Shown piece after piece: positions 8,098 to 16,296 of a stretch of 64,000 nucleotides of DNA. The notes beneath the pieces are model-generated. The model made no database searches. It saw nothing but the letters and a program-made list of their open reading frames with translations, and was not told the origin of the DNA. Within the stretch, counting starts at the first letter, position 1; each line of letters begins with the position of its first letter. Source of the stretch: Bradyrhizobium cosmicum (lineage in GTDB: Bacteria > Pseudomonadota > Alphaproteobacteria > Rhizobiales > Xanthobacteraceae); the NCBI RefSeq assembly GCF_007290395.2, contig NZ_CP041656.2, forward strand, positions 5,146,001 through 5,210,000, read 5' to 3'. The position numbers were made by a program, and so were the translations under genes.

Positions 8098-9717
8098 ATG
8101 CCAAGGCGGCTTGAAGGTGAGTTTGACTATATCGTCGTCGGAGCCGGTACAGCCGGCTGTATCCTCGCCAACCGGCTCTCGGCCGTACCAGGAAACCGCG
8201 TTCTCATCCTCGAAGCCGGCGGCGATGACAACTGGATCTGGTTTCACATCCCGGTCGGCTATCTCTTCGCGATCGGCAATCCACGCTCGGACTGGATGTT
8301 CAAAACAGAGGCCGAGCCGGGCCTGAACGGCCGCGCACTCGCCTATCCCCGCGGCAAGGTCATCGGCGGCTGCTCGGCGATCAACGCCATGATCTCGATG
8401 CGCGGACAGGCCGCCGATTACGACCACTGGCGCCAGCTCGGCTTGACCGGATGGGGCTATGACGACGTGCTGCCGCTGTTCAAGCGGCTGGAAGATCATT
8501 TCCTCGGCGCGAGCGAGCACCACGGCGCCGGCGGTGGCTGGCGCATCGAGGCGCCGCGGCTGTCGTGGGATGTCCTCGATGCCGTCGGCGATGCCGCGGA
8601 AGAGATGGGCATCAAGCGCATTCCGGATTTCAACACCGGCGACAACGAAGGCACCAGCTATTTCCACGTGAACCAGAAGCGCGGCCGGCGCTGGTCGTCA
8701 GCGCGCGGCTTCCTCAAGCCGGCGCTGAACCGGGCGAACCTGCGGCTCGAGAAGCACGTGCTGGTCGACCGCCTCATCATCGAGCAGGGCCACGCCGTCG
8801 GCGTGCGTTTCATCCAGAACGGCGAGATCATCGAGGCGCGCGCCAAACGCGAGGTGGTGCTCTCGGCAGGCTCGATCGGCTCGGTGCAGGTGCTGCACCG
8901 CTCCGGCATCGGGCCCGCCGACTGGCTGTCGCCGCTCGGCGTCGACATCGTCATGGACAAGCCCGGCGTCGGACGCAATCTGCAGGACCATCTCCAGCAG
9001 CGCGCGATCTACAAGGTCGAGGGCGTGCGCACGCTGAACGAGACCTATTACAATCTGTTCCGCCGCGGCATGATGGGGCTCGACTATGCGTTCCGCCGCC
9101 GTGGGCCGCTGACGATGGCGCCGTCGCAGCTCGGCATCTTCACGCGCTCCGACGCGACGCGCGCGCGCGCCAATATCCAGTTCCACGTGCAGCCGCTGTC
9201 GCTCGACAAGTTCGGCGATCCGCTGCACCGCTTCCCCGCGATCACGGTGAGCGCCTGCAATCTCCAGCCAACCTCGCGCGGCACCGTGCGGCTGCGTTCG
9301 GCGAGCCCTGATGAGAAGCCGATCATCGCGCCGAACTATCTGTCGACCGATGACGACCGCCAGGTCGGCGCCGACGCCATCCGCACCACCCGCCGCCTGA
9401 TGAAGCAACAGGCGCTGGCGAAATATCGCCCGAGCGAATATCTGCCCGGCCCTACCGTCGGCGACGACGACGCCTCGCTCGCCAAGGCTGCCGGCGACAT
9501 CGGCACCACCATCTTCCATCCCGTCGGCACCGCGAAGATGGGCGCGGCGAACGATCCGATGGCGGTGGTCGACGAGCGCCTGCGCTTCTATGGCCTCGGC
9601 GGCCTTCGCATCGTCGACGCGTCCATCATGCCGACGATCACCTCGGGCAACACCAACACACCGACCGCGATGATCGCCGAGAAGGGCGCGACCATGATCC
9701 TGGAGGATGCGAAGTAG
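8098..9717 (+). CDS. GMC-family FAD-dependent oxidoreductase (choline/alcohol dehydrogenase type)
   Basis: A 539-residue flavoprotein that oxidises an alcohol; choline, polyethylene glycol and aromatic or aliphatic alcohol dehydrogenases all share this fold, so the substrate stays open. The N-terminal FAD-binding motif is DYIVVGAGTAGCILANRL. Both GMC signatures are present: GKVIGGCSAINAMISMRGQ near residue 83 and GSIGSVQVLHRSGIGP near residue 260. The catalytic region has His474 in FHPVGTAKMG and the SGNTNTPTAM segment from about residue 516. The ATG has GGTGGA upstream. The next gene, an alpha/beta hydrolase, begins 12 bp after the stop, suggesting a two-gene operon for catabolism of an ester or alcohol. 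Confidence 0.9.
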   Translation: MPRRLEGEFDYIVVGAGTAGCILANRLSAVPGNRVLILEAGGDDNWIWFHIPVGYLFAIGNPRSDWMFKTEAEPGLNGRALAYPRGKVIGGCSAINAMISMRGQAADYDHWRQLGLTGWGYDDVLPLFKRLEDHFLGASEHHGAGGGWRIEAPRLSWDVLDAVGDAAEEMGIKRIPDFNTGDNEGTSYFHVNQKRGRRWSSARGFLKPALNRANLRLEKHVLVDRLIIEQGHAVGVRFIQNGEIIEARAKREVVLSAGSIGSVQVLHRSGIGPADWLSPLGVDIVMDKPGVGRNLQDHLQQRAIYKVEGVRTLNETYYNLFRRGMMGLDYAFRRRGPLTMAPSQLGIFTRSDATRARANIQFHVQPLSLDKFGDPLHRFPAITVSACNLQPTSRGTVRLRSASPDEKPIIAPNYLSTDDDRQVGADAIRTTRRLMKQQALAKYRPSEYLPGPTVGDDDASLAKAAGDIGTTIFHPVGTAKMGAANDPMAVVDERLRFYGLGGLRIVDASIMPTITSGNTNTPTAMIAEKGATMILEDAK

Positions 9718-9729
9718 CGTCTCACCACC

Positions 9730-10611
9730 ATGATCAAACCACACCGCTTTTCAATCGGCCCCGCCGACGCAGAGATCGCCATGCTGCAATGGGGCGAGAG
9801 CGGCAAACCACCCGCGCTCCTCGTGCACGGCACCGGCTTCGTCGCCGATGTCTGGGACGAGGTCGCGCGCGATCTCGCCTCGACCTACACCGTCTATGCA
9901 CTGGACCGCCGCGGCCACGGCGCCAGCCACAAGCCCGGCGCCTATCATTTCCTCGACTATGCCGAGGATGTCTGCCGGGTGATCGATACGCTTGAGCTGC
10001 GCGACGTCTACGGCATCGGCCACAGCGCCGGCGCAACCGATCTTCTGCTTGCGGCACAACTTCTGCCGGGACGTTTCACGCGCCTGTTCGTGATGGAGCC
10101 GACGGTCATGGACCCGCGCGCGGCACGTTCCGGAGGACTGAACGACGAATCCCTCGCGCGCGTCGAGGGCACGCTGCGCAGGCGCGCCGAGTTCGACAAT
10201 GCCGACGCCGTGTTCGCGCGCTATCGCACCGCGCCGGCATTTGCGGATTGGACCGAGACGTCGCTGCGCGCCTATGTACGCCACGGCTTCGTCCCGCTCG
10301 ACAGTGGTCGCGTTCGGCTTTGCTGCACGCCCGAGATCGAGTCGGCGATCCTGCGTCCGATCTACGAGGCGATGGAGCAGGTCTATGCTGGTGATGCCCG
10401 CGGCAATCCGTTCGGCGGGCTCGCCGGGATCGATTGCCCGGTGCGCGTCACGACCGCCGCGAAATCGGGGCCGATCTACCAGGAGATGGCGCGACGGGCC
10501 GTATCGCTAATTCCGCGCGTCAGCACGATGGTCTTCGAGGGCGCCGGGCACTGCGTGGCCCAGGAAGTGCCGGCGCGCGTGGTGGAAGCCGTGAGAGAGT
10601 TCGCGAAGTAA
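9730..10611 (+). CDS. Alpha/beta-fold hydrolase
   Basis: A 293-residue serine hydrolase. The oxyanion-hole motif LLVHGTGF is near residue 35, the nucleophile elbow GHSAG near residue 98 and the catalytic histidine in GAGHCVAQEVP near residue 275. There is no signal peptide, so it should be cytoplasmic. It starts 12 bp after the GMC oxidoreductase and is probably co-transcribed with it. The substrate is unknown; family members include esterases, lactonases and C-C hydrolases. Confidence 0.8.
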   Translation: MIKPHRFSIGPADAEIAMLQWGESGKPPALLVHGTGFVADVWDEVARDLASTYTVYALDRRGHGASHKPGAYHFLDYAEDVCRVIDTLELRDVYGIGHSAGATDLLLAAQLLPGRFTRLFVMEPTVMDPRAARSGGLNDESLARVEGTLRRRAEFDNADAVFARYRTAPAFADWTETSLRAYVRHGFVPLDSGRVRLCCTPEIESAILRPIYEAMEQVYAGDARGNPFGGLAGIDCPVRVTTAAKSGPIYQEMARRAVSLIPRVSTMVFEGAGHCVAQEVPARVVEAVREFAK

Positions 10612-10616
10612 CTCTC

Positions 10617-10745
10617 GTGCCCCGGACGCGCTGCAGTGAAACGCTGCCGCGCAGAGCCGGGGCCCATCTCACCGTGTACCGTGCGGCTTCCTGAGTCCCG
10701 GCTCTGCGGCGCACCGCCAAGAGGCGCTGCACCGCGTCCGGGACA
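10617..10745. repeat. Long imperfect inverted repeat (interspersed element)
   Basis: The left arm (about 10617-10666, containing CCCCGGACGCG...GCAGAGCCGGGG) is the imperfect reverse complement of the right arm (about 10692-10745, containing CCCGGCTCTGCGGCGC...CGCGTCCGGGAC). This forms a hairpin with arms of about 50 bases. It has the look of a mobile short palindromic repeat and sits between two co-oriented genes. Confidence 0.65.
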
Positions 10746-10845
10746 CGAGATCGACCTCACGAAAACGTCATCGCAACCGGGAATAAGCCCCTCCCTCCTC
10801 CAATCACCTCCCCGAAGCCCAATTCCGGGCGAGAGGAGCTGAGCG

Positions 10846-11790
10846 ATGAGCGGACACGATCACGGCGAGGACGGCGTCAGCCGCCGCAAGGTGCTGGAGT
10901 GCATGACCTGGGCCGGCACCGGGGTGCTCTGGACCATCACCGGCGGCGTACCGCGCTCGCTCGGCATCATCGATTCCGCGCAAGCCGCGACCGCGGCGGC
11001 ACCCGGCATGACCTTCCTCCAGATCAGCGACAGCCATGTCGGCTTCGACAAGCCGGCCAATCCCAATGCGCTCGGCACGCTGGAGGAAGCCGTCGCCAAA
11101 ATCAACGCGATGCCGACGAAGCCGTCCTTCATGATTCACACCGGGGACATCACCCACCTGTCGAAGGCCGCCGAATTCGACAATGCCGACCGCATCATCT
11201 CGCAGAGCAAGCTCGACGTGCACTACGTGCCGGGCGAACATGACTTCCTCGACGAGGACGTGAAGTTCTATCGCGAGCGCTACGGTCGCGGCACCAAGGG
11301 GGCGGGCTGGTATTCCTTCGATGCCGGCGGCGTGCACTTCATCGGCCTCGTCAACGTCGTCGATCTCAAGGCCGGCGGCCTCGGCAATCTCGGCGCAGAG
11401 CAACTCGCCTGGCTCGAGGACGACCTGCGCGGCAAGTCGAAATCGACACCCATTGTGCTCTTTGCTCACATCCCGCTCTGGACCGTCTACCCCGAATGGG
11501 GCTGGGGCACCGAGGACGGCGGCCGCGCGCTCGAATACGTCAAGGGCTTTGGCTCGGTCACCGTGCTGAACGGTCACATCCACCAGGTGATGCAGAAGGT
11601 CGAGGGCAACGTCACCTTCCACACCGCGCGCTCGACCGCGTTCCCGCAGCCCGCACCGGGGACCGCGCCCTCGCCCGGACCGATGAAGGTCGAGGACGCC
11701 AGGCTCCGCGCCATGCTCGGCGTTGCCAGCGTCAACTTCAAGCAGAACGAGCAGCGGCTCGCGATCATCGACACGCCGCTGCAAGGCTGA
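10846..11790 (+). CDS. Tat-exported metallophosphoesterase
   Basis: A 314-residue calcineurin-like phosphoesterase. The N-terminus carries a twin-arginine signal (SRRKVLE at about residues 12-18 followed by a hydrophobic stretch and ...DSAQA), so it is probably exported folded to the periplasm. Metal-binding motifs are in the usual order: SDSHVG, HTGDITH, GEHD, FAHIPLW and NGHIHQ. The third motif reads GEHD, with Glu131 where most family members have Asn (GNHD); Asn normally ligands metal, so activity or metal preference may differ. It is followed by a cupredoxin (13 bp gap), an ECF sigma factor and its anti-sigma factor, all in the same direction. Confidence 0.83.
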   Translation: MSGHDHGEDGVSRRKVLECMTWAGTGVLWTITGGVPRSLGIIDSAQAATAAAPGMTFLQISDSHVGFDKPANPNALGTLEEAVAKINAMPTKPSFMIHTGDITHLSKAAEFDNADRIISQSKLDVHYVPGEHDFLDEDVKFYRERYGRGTKGAGWYSFDAGGVHFIGLVNVVDLKAGGLGNLGAEQLAWLEDDLRGKSKSTPIVLFAHIPLWTVYPEWGWGTEDGGRALEYVKGFGSVTVLNGHIHQVMQKVEGNVTFHTARSTAFPQPAPGTAPSPGPMKVEDARLRAMLGVASVNFKQNEQRLAIIDTPLQG

Positions 11791-11803
11791 ACGGAAATTG
11801 ACA

Positions 11804-12127
11804 ATGAAGACACTCACTCGCCGCGACTTCGGTGTCGCTGTGGCCGCGGCCATCCTGTTGCCCGCAACAGCCGCCCGTGCCGACGACATGGAAGTCCACA
11901 TCGACAATTTCGTATTCCAGCCGGCCGAGCTCACGGTCAAGGTCGGCACCACCGTGACCTGGACCAACCGGGACGACATTCCGCACACCGTGGTGTCGGC
12001 CGGCAAGTTCAGGTCAAAGACCCTGGACACCGACGACAAGTTCTCCTTCACCTTCACCAATGCGGGCGACTACAAATATTTTTGTTCGTTGCACCCGCAC
12101 ATGACGGGGATGATCAAGGTTGAGTAA
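11804..12127 (+). CDS. Cupredoxin (amicyanin/pseudoazurin-like blue copper protein)
   Basis: A 107-residue exported type 1 copper protein. It begins MKTLTRRDFGVAVAAAILLP, a twin-arginine-type signal ending near ARADD. The mature part has one cupredoxin domain: the first copper ligand is the His in IPHTVV and the others are Cys, His and Met in FCSLHPHMTGM, the short-loop arrangement of amicyanins. It probably shuttles electrons or binds copper in the periplasm. The ATG at 11804 is internal to a longer open frame that overlaps the metallophosphoesterase and is not credible upstream. A perfect 10-bp hairpin follows at 12155. Context suggests a small periplasmic redox/stress operon with its own sigma factor. 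Confidence 0.88.
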   Translation: MKTLTRRDFGVAVAAAILLPATAARADDMEVHIDNFVFQPAELTVKVGTTVTWTNRDDIPHTVVSAGKFRSKTLDTDDKFSFTFTNAGDYKYFCSLHPHMTGMIKVE

Positions 12128-12154
12128 CGCATCCAACCAAGGCATCAACGTCTT

Positions 12155-12184
12155 GCCCGGCCGGTGGTCCCACGCCGGCCGGGC
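12155..12184. terminator. GC-rich hairpin between cupredoxin and sigma genes
   Basis: GCCCGGCCGG (12155-12164) pairs perfectly with CCGGCCGGGC (12175-12184) around a 10-base loop. No T-run follows, so it may attenuate transcription or stabilise mRNA rather than terminate fully. Confidence 0.5.
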
Positions 12185-12269
12185 TCGTGTGCCCTCGGTC
12201 ACACATGCCGACCAGACGAGCCTGGACGAGACGACGCGACGCGCAGAACAAGAGGCAAAGCGAGGAGCG

Positions 12270-12818
12270 ATGCCCGCCATCGACGATCTGCAGAAGGCAC
12301 AGCGCTTCCGCGAGGCGGCGCTGCCCTATCTCGACGACGTCTACACGCTCGCGCGCTATCTGCTGCGCGACGCCTCCGACGCCGAGGATGCGGTGCAGGA
12401 GTGCTATCTGCGTGCGCTGAAGCATTTCGACAGCTACCGCGGGCCTGCGATGAAGCCGTGGCTGTTCGCGATCCTGCGCAACGTCTGCAACGCCGAATAT
12501 GCGCGGCGCGCGCACAGGCACAGCGCGATCGAGGACACGCCCGGCGCCGCCGAGCAGACGCCGATATGGCAGGAGAGCGAAGCGAGCCCTGAAACCGAGG
12601 TGCTGCGCAGCCGCGATGCCGGTGCGATCCGCAAGATGATCGACGCGCTCGCCGAACCGTTCAAGGAAACATTCGTGCTGCGGGAGATCAACAACCTGTC
12701 ATATCGTGAAATCGCCGAGGCCGCCGGCGTGCCCGTCGGCACCGTGATGTCTCGCCTCGCCCGCGCCCGCGCCATGCTGCGCGCGGCCTGGACGGCGGAA
12801 GAGGAGCAAGCAAGATGA
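12270..12818 (+). CDS. ECF-family RNA polymerase sigma factor
   Basis: A sigma-70 factor of extracytoplasmic-function type, about 182 residues from the ATG at 12270. Region 2 is seen in YLLRDASDAEDAVQECYLRA and FDSYRGPAMKPWLFAILRNV, and region 4 helix-turn-helix in LSYREIAEAAGVPVGTVMSRL. A longer in-frame version starts at 12120 inside the end of the cupredoxin gene, but its first 50 residues do not resemble sigma factors; GAGGAG just before 12270 is close to the start, so the exact start is uncertain. The stop overlaps the anti-sigma start (ATGA), the normal arrangement for a sigma/anti-sigma pair. Confidence 0.87.
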   Translation: MPAIDDLQKAQRFREAALPYLDDVYTLARYLLRDASDAEDAVQECYLRALKHFDSYRGPAMKPWLFAILRNVCNAEYARRAHRHSAIEDTPGAAEQTPIWQESEASPETEVLRSRDAGAIRKMIDALAEPFKETFVLREINNLSYREIAEAAGVPVGTVMSRLARARAMLRAAWTAEEEQAR

Positions 12819-13579
12819 CCTGCGACGAAGCAAATATTCTGCTTCACGCGCTGCTCGACAACGAGCTCGATGCCGGCCACGCGCGCGAGGTCGAGACCCA
12901 CATCGCCAGCTGCCCGGCCTGCGCTGCGGAATTCGCCGCACAACGCGAGATGCAGCGCGTGCTCGCCGACACCAATCTGCGCTACAGCGCGCCGGCTGGT
13001 CTGCGCAGCCGGATCGAGGCTTCGCTGCCACAGCCGCAACGCCAACCGACCCGGCGCTCCGTGCTGCGAGGCTTTGCGATGGGCTCGGCGGTCTCCGCGC
13101 TCGCCGCTTCCGGCGTCGTCGCGGTGGTGCTGCGCCAGGACGACCAGCAGCGCATCCTGTCGGAGGTCGTCTCCGCGCATCTGCGCTCGCTCCAGGCCGG
13201 CCATCTCATCGACGTGGTCTCCACCGACCAGCACACCGTCAAGCCGTGGTTCAACGGCAAGCTCGATGTCGCTCCGCCCGTGATCGATCTCACCGCGCAG
13301 GGCTTTACGCTGGTCGGCGGCCGGCTCGACTATATCGACGCCCGCGCCATCGGCGCCGTTGTCTACAAGCGCCGGCAGCACGTGATCAACCTGTTCGTAT
13401 CGCAGACCACGAGCACCGAACACCGGCCGCCGAAGACCCAGACCATGCAGGGCTTCAACTGCCGCCGCTGGGGCGAGCGCGGCCTGAACTTCTGGGCCGT
13501 CAGCGATATCGGCGGCGATGAGCTCGCCGAGTTCGTCGACAAGTTCGAGGCGGCGATGAAGGCGAATGTGGAGGGATAG
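12815..13579 (+). CDS. Zinc-type anti-sigma factor, membrane-anchored
   Basis: A 254-residue partner of the ECF sigma factor encoded just upstream, with 4 bp overlap. The N-terminal zinc-binding anti-sigma domain has the HIASCPAC (H-X3-C-X2-C) motif around residues 29-36. A single hydrophobic segment (about residues 89-110, GFAMGSAVSALAASGVVAVVL) would anchor it in the inner membrane. The periplasmic part contains AGHLIDVVSTDQHTVKPWF, typical of this anti-sigma subgroup. It presumably holds the sigma factor inactive until an envelope or redox signal arrives; the neighbouring periplasmic copper protein is a possible source of or responder to that signal. Confidence 0.87.
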   Translation: MTCDEANILLHALLDNELDAGHAREVETHIASCPACAAEFAAQREMQRVLADTNLRYSAPAGLRSRIEASLPQPQRQPTRRSVLRGFAMGSAVSALAASGVVAVVLRQDDQQRILSEVVSAHLRSLQAGHLIDVVSTDQHTVKPWFNGKLDVAPPVIDLTAQGFTLVGGRLDYIDARAIGAVVYKRRQHVINLFVSQTTSTEHRPPKTQTMQGFNCRRWGERGLNFWAVSDIGGDELAEFVDKFEAAMKANVEG

Positions 13580-13617
13580 TCGGTCGCATCGCTGTCGGGA
13601 GCTCGCGCAACGCGCTC

Positions 13618-14022
13618 TCATTGCTGCGGAGGGAAGCGCTCAAAGACCGGAAGTTCATGGGCCAGCTCCATCCAGGGCAACCGCTCGGCGACCTGGATAT
13701 GCATCATAGCCGGAACGGCATCGGCCTCATCAAACGTGCCGCTCTGAATGTCGATGATACCGGGCAGCATGTTTTCGTTGATGTAGAAAAGTCCAGTGCC
13801 ACATTCGGCGCAGAAGTGCCGTCGTCCGTGCTCAGACGAACGATAGATCTTCGGTTGGCCCTGCACCACCTTGACTGCCTCAAGCGGATACATGACCCAG
13901 CCGACCATCGGTGCGCCAGAATGGCGACGGCAATCCGCGCAATGACAGAGCGCGTGAACCATCACGTCGCCGTTCACCTCGTAGCGAATCTTTCCACAAT
14001 GGCAGCCGCCGGTCGCATGCAT
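13618..14022 (-). CDS. GFA-family zinc protein
   Basis: A 134-residue protein of the GFA (glutathione-dependent formaldehyde-activating enzyme-like) fold. Zinc-binding cysteines are arranged as usual: GGCHCG, CHCADCRR and FCAECGTGLF. Most members are of unknown function, and the formaldehyde label should not be taken as proof of activity. It faces the anti-sigma gene convergently and is separated by 114 bp from the stop of hpnO on the same strand. Confidence 0.85.
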   Translation of the reverse strand: MHATGGCHCGKIRYEVNGDVMVHALCHCADCRRHSGAPMVGWVMYPLEAVKVVQGQPKIYRSSEHGRRHFCAECGTGLFYINENMLPGIIDIQSGTFDEADAVPAMMHIQVAERLPWMELAHELPVFERFPPQQ

Positions 14023-14110
14023 CGCCCGCTCCTCTCCCTAGGAAGTTTATTGCGGAGGAAGTGGGGGCTGCTTCAAGGCTCCGTGAGGGAGACTGCTACA
14101 GCAGGTCGCA

Positions 14111-14141
14111 CCTAGCGACCCTGCGCCGCGGCTGCGCTAGG
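14111..14141 (-). terminator. Hairpin at the end of hpnO
   Basis: CCTAGCG (14111-14117) pairs with CGCTAGG (14135-14141), which covers the hpnO stop codon. No clear T-run follows. Confidence 0.35.
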
Positions 14142-15528
14142 CCGACCGGCGCACCGCGTTGTCCACCAGCGTCTTGCCGAGCGACCAGATCGCACCGGGG
14201 ACCTTATGGCTGCCGGCGATGACGTCGTCGAACGCCTTCTCGATCCAGTTGCAGTCTTCTTCGGTGATCGTGAGCGGCGGCAGCAGCTTGATGGTGTGGC
14301 TGCCATGACCGGCGACTTGCGTGAGGATCTTGTGATCCTTGAACAGCGGCACGGTGATGAGCTGGCAGAACAGGCCCTTGTTGGCGGCCTCCAGCACATT
14401 CCACGAAGCCCGCAGGCGCAGCGATTTCGGTGGTCCGAACTCGATGCCGATCATCAGGCCCTTGCCGCGCACTTCCTTCAGCAGTTCGTAGCCGGGCACC
14501 ATGCGCGTCAGCGCGAGGCGCAGCTCGGCGCCACGCTTGGCGGCGGACTCGATGAGCTTCTCGGACTCCATGACGTCGAGCGTGGCAATGCCCGCGGCCA
14601 TCGCAAGGTCGTTTTTCGAGAAGGTGGAGCCATGCACCACGGCCCGGTCCATCTGGTTAAAGATCTTGTCGAAGATGGCCTTGCGCGTCAGCACCGCGCC
14701 AACAGGCACATGGCCGCCGGACAGCGACTTCGACAGCAGCACCATGTCGGGCTCGACGTTCCAGTGCTCGACCGCGAGGAAGCGGCCGGTGCGGCCCATG
14801 CCGGTCTGGATCTCGTCGGCGACGAACAGCGTGCCGTATTTCTTGCAGAGCGCGGCTGCGCCGGGCAGGAACTCGTCCGTGGGCATGTTGACGCCCTTGC
14901 CCTGGATCGGCTCGACGACGAAAGCCGCGACCTCGCGCGAGGCCAGCGCCTTTTCGAGCGCGGCCAGGTCATTGAACGGGATCGAGGTGCAGCCTGGCAG
15001 CAGCGGTTCGAAGCCGGTGCGGAAATTCGAATCACCCGTCAGCGACAGCGCGCCATAGGTCAGGCCGTGATAGCCATGGGCGCAATAGACGATGCCGGGG
15101 CGGCCAGTCGCGCCTCGCGCGAACTTGATCGCCGCTTCGACGCATTCGGCGCCGGAATTGGCGAAGAACGCCTTGTCGAGATAGGGGACGTACTTCAGGA
15201 GCCGTTCGGCGAGCACGCCGGCGAGCACTGAGACGTCGAACTGGACCAGATTGGGCAGGTCGGCATCGAGCACGCTCTTGAGCGCCTCGCGCATGACGGG
15301 ATGATTGCGCCCGATCGCAAACACGCCAAAGCCGGACAACAGGTCGAGATAGCGCGCGCCGTCGCGATCGTAGAGGTACTGCCCCTGCCCCTTCTGGAAG
15401 CCGACATCGTAACCGATGGTCTTGAGAACCCGAACGAACTGCTCGTTCAGATACCGATTATGCAGGGCGCTGCGCTGGGCCTGACGGTCCGCGAATAGCT
15501 GAGACATGTCTGGATTTTGGCTTTGCAT
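14137..15528 (-). CDS. hpnO: HpnO, hopanoid aminotransferase
   Basis: A PLP-dependent class III aminotransferase of 463 residues. HpnO is required for aminobacteriohopanetriol, adding the terminal amine to the ribose-derived side chain. Visible motifs are the substrate/PLP region FFANSGAECVEAAIKFAR, the VADEIQTGMGRTG segment with the PLP-pyridine Asp, and the Schiff-base lysine in LLSKSLSGGHVPVGA. Membership of a hopanoid cluster (hpnN, hpnH, shc nearby) supports HpnO over ornithine or acetylornithine aminotransferase. An internal Met at residue 8 is an alternative start. The gene is divergent from a DUF2147 protein, with a pair of 13-bp direct repeats between them. Confidence 0.88.
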   Translation of the reverse strand: MQSQNPDMSQLFADRQAQRSALHNRYLNEQFVRVLKTIGYDVGFQKGQGQYLYDRDGARYLDLLSGFGVFAIGRNHPVMREALKSVLDADLPNLVQFDVSVLAGVLAERLLKYVPYLDKAFFANSGAECVEAAIKFARGATGRPGIVYCAHGYHGLTYGALSLTGDSNFRTGFEPLLPGCTSIPFNDLAALEKALASREVAAFVVEPIQGKGVNMPTDEFLPGAAALCKKYGTLFVADEIQTGMGRTGRFLAVEHWNVEPDMVLLSKSLSGGHVPVGAVLTRKAIFDKIFNQMDRAVVHGSTFSKNDLAMAAGIATLDVMESEKLIESAAKRGAELRLALTRMVPGYELLKEVRGKGLMIGIEFGPPKSLRLRASWNVLEAANKGLFCQLITVPLFKDHKILTQVAGHGSHTIKLLPPLTITEEDCNWIEKAFDDVIAGSHKVPGAIWSLGKTLVDNAVRRSA

Positions 15529-15561
15529 CCGCTACATACTTCGATTGAGGACCGTCTCGTC

Positions 15562-15591
15562 AACTGAAAACGGTGAGTAACTGAAAACGGT
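15562..15591. promoter_or_regulatory. 13-bp direct repeat in the hpnO promoter region
   Basis: AACTGAAAACGGT occurs at 15562-15574 and again at 15579-15591, start to start 17 bp. The pair lies between the divergent hpnO and DUF2147 genes and may be an operator; no known regulator site was recognised. Confidence 0.45.
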
Positions 15592-15669
15592 CTGTGCGGC
15601 CTTTTGCCCTTTTTCGGACCATCTTCGCAAGCACAGCTTTAGCCCATGTTGCACTGCCGAGGAACTATC

Positions 15670-16296
15670 ATGCGTTTGGCCCTTTACACCGGAATATTAC
15701 TGGCAGGCGGTTACACCTGCCTGACACCTGCGCTTGCCGCCGATCCCACCGGCGACTGGCGGGTCGCCGACGGCGTCGCCAACATTCGCGTTGCCCAATG
15801 CAATGGCAGCATGTGGGGCGCGGTTTCCTGGGAAAAGCAGCCCGGTGGACGCGACGAATACAATCCGGATGCATCAAAAAAGAACAGGCCGACGCTCGGC
15901 ATGGCGACCCTGATCGACATGAAGAAGAAGCCCGGCATCGATCAGTGGGAGGGGCAGGTCTACAATGCGAAAGATGGCCAGCTCTACAGCGCGACCATCA
16001 CGCCGGCCGGGGCCGACCAGCTCGAAATCAAGGGCTGCGTGATGGGCTTTCTCTGCGGCGGCGAGACCTGGACCCGGGTCGGTCCTCCGATTCCCTTGAG
16101 CCCCTCGAACGCGATGGCCAAGGGCGCGCCCAAGCCCGGTACACCTCCTAAAGCTGCAGGCACGACGGTTGCCGCAGCGGCGCCTGCCCCCGCGGCCCCG
16201 AAGGCCGCCACTGCGGCCAAGCCCGGTCAGAAGGGCGCCGCCGACCCGGTCGGCGACATCTGCCTACTCCCTGAGATTGCGGGGTTTGCCCATTAG
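15670..16296 (+). CDS. Secreted DUF2147-domain protein
   Basis: A 208-residue exported protein of unknown function. The signal peptide is MRLALYTGILLAGGY... ending near ALA/ADPTG. Residues about 26-130 form a DUF2147 domain (GDWRVADGVANIRV...MWGAVSW..., GFLCGGETWTRV), a lipocalin-like beta fold also found in periplasmic or outer-membrane-associated proteins. The tail is rich in alanine, proline and lysine. The ATG at 15670 is preceded by GAGGA; an in-frame ATG at 15646 is less likely. The last 33 bases overlap the end of hpnN on the other strand. Its place between hpnO and hpnN suggests, without proving, a link to hopanoid transport. Confidence 0.78.
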   Translation: MRLALYTGILLAGGYTCLTPALAADPTGDWRVADGVANIRVAQCNGSMWGAVSWEKQPGGRDEYNPDASKKNRPTLGMATLIDMKKKPGIDQWEGQVYNAKDGQLYSATITPAGADQLEIKGCVMGFLCGGETWTRVGPPIPLSPSNAMAKGAPKPGTPPKAAGTTVAAAAPAPAAPKAATAAKPGQKGAADPVGDICLLPEIAGFAH

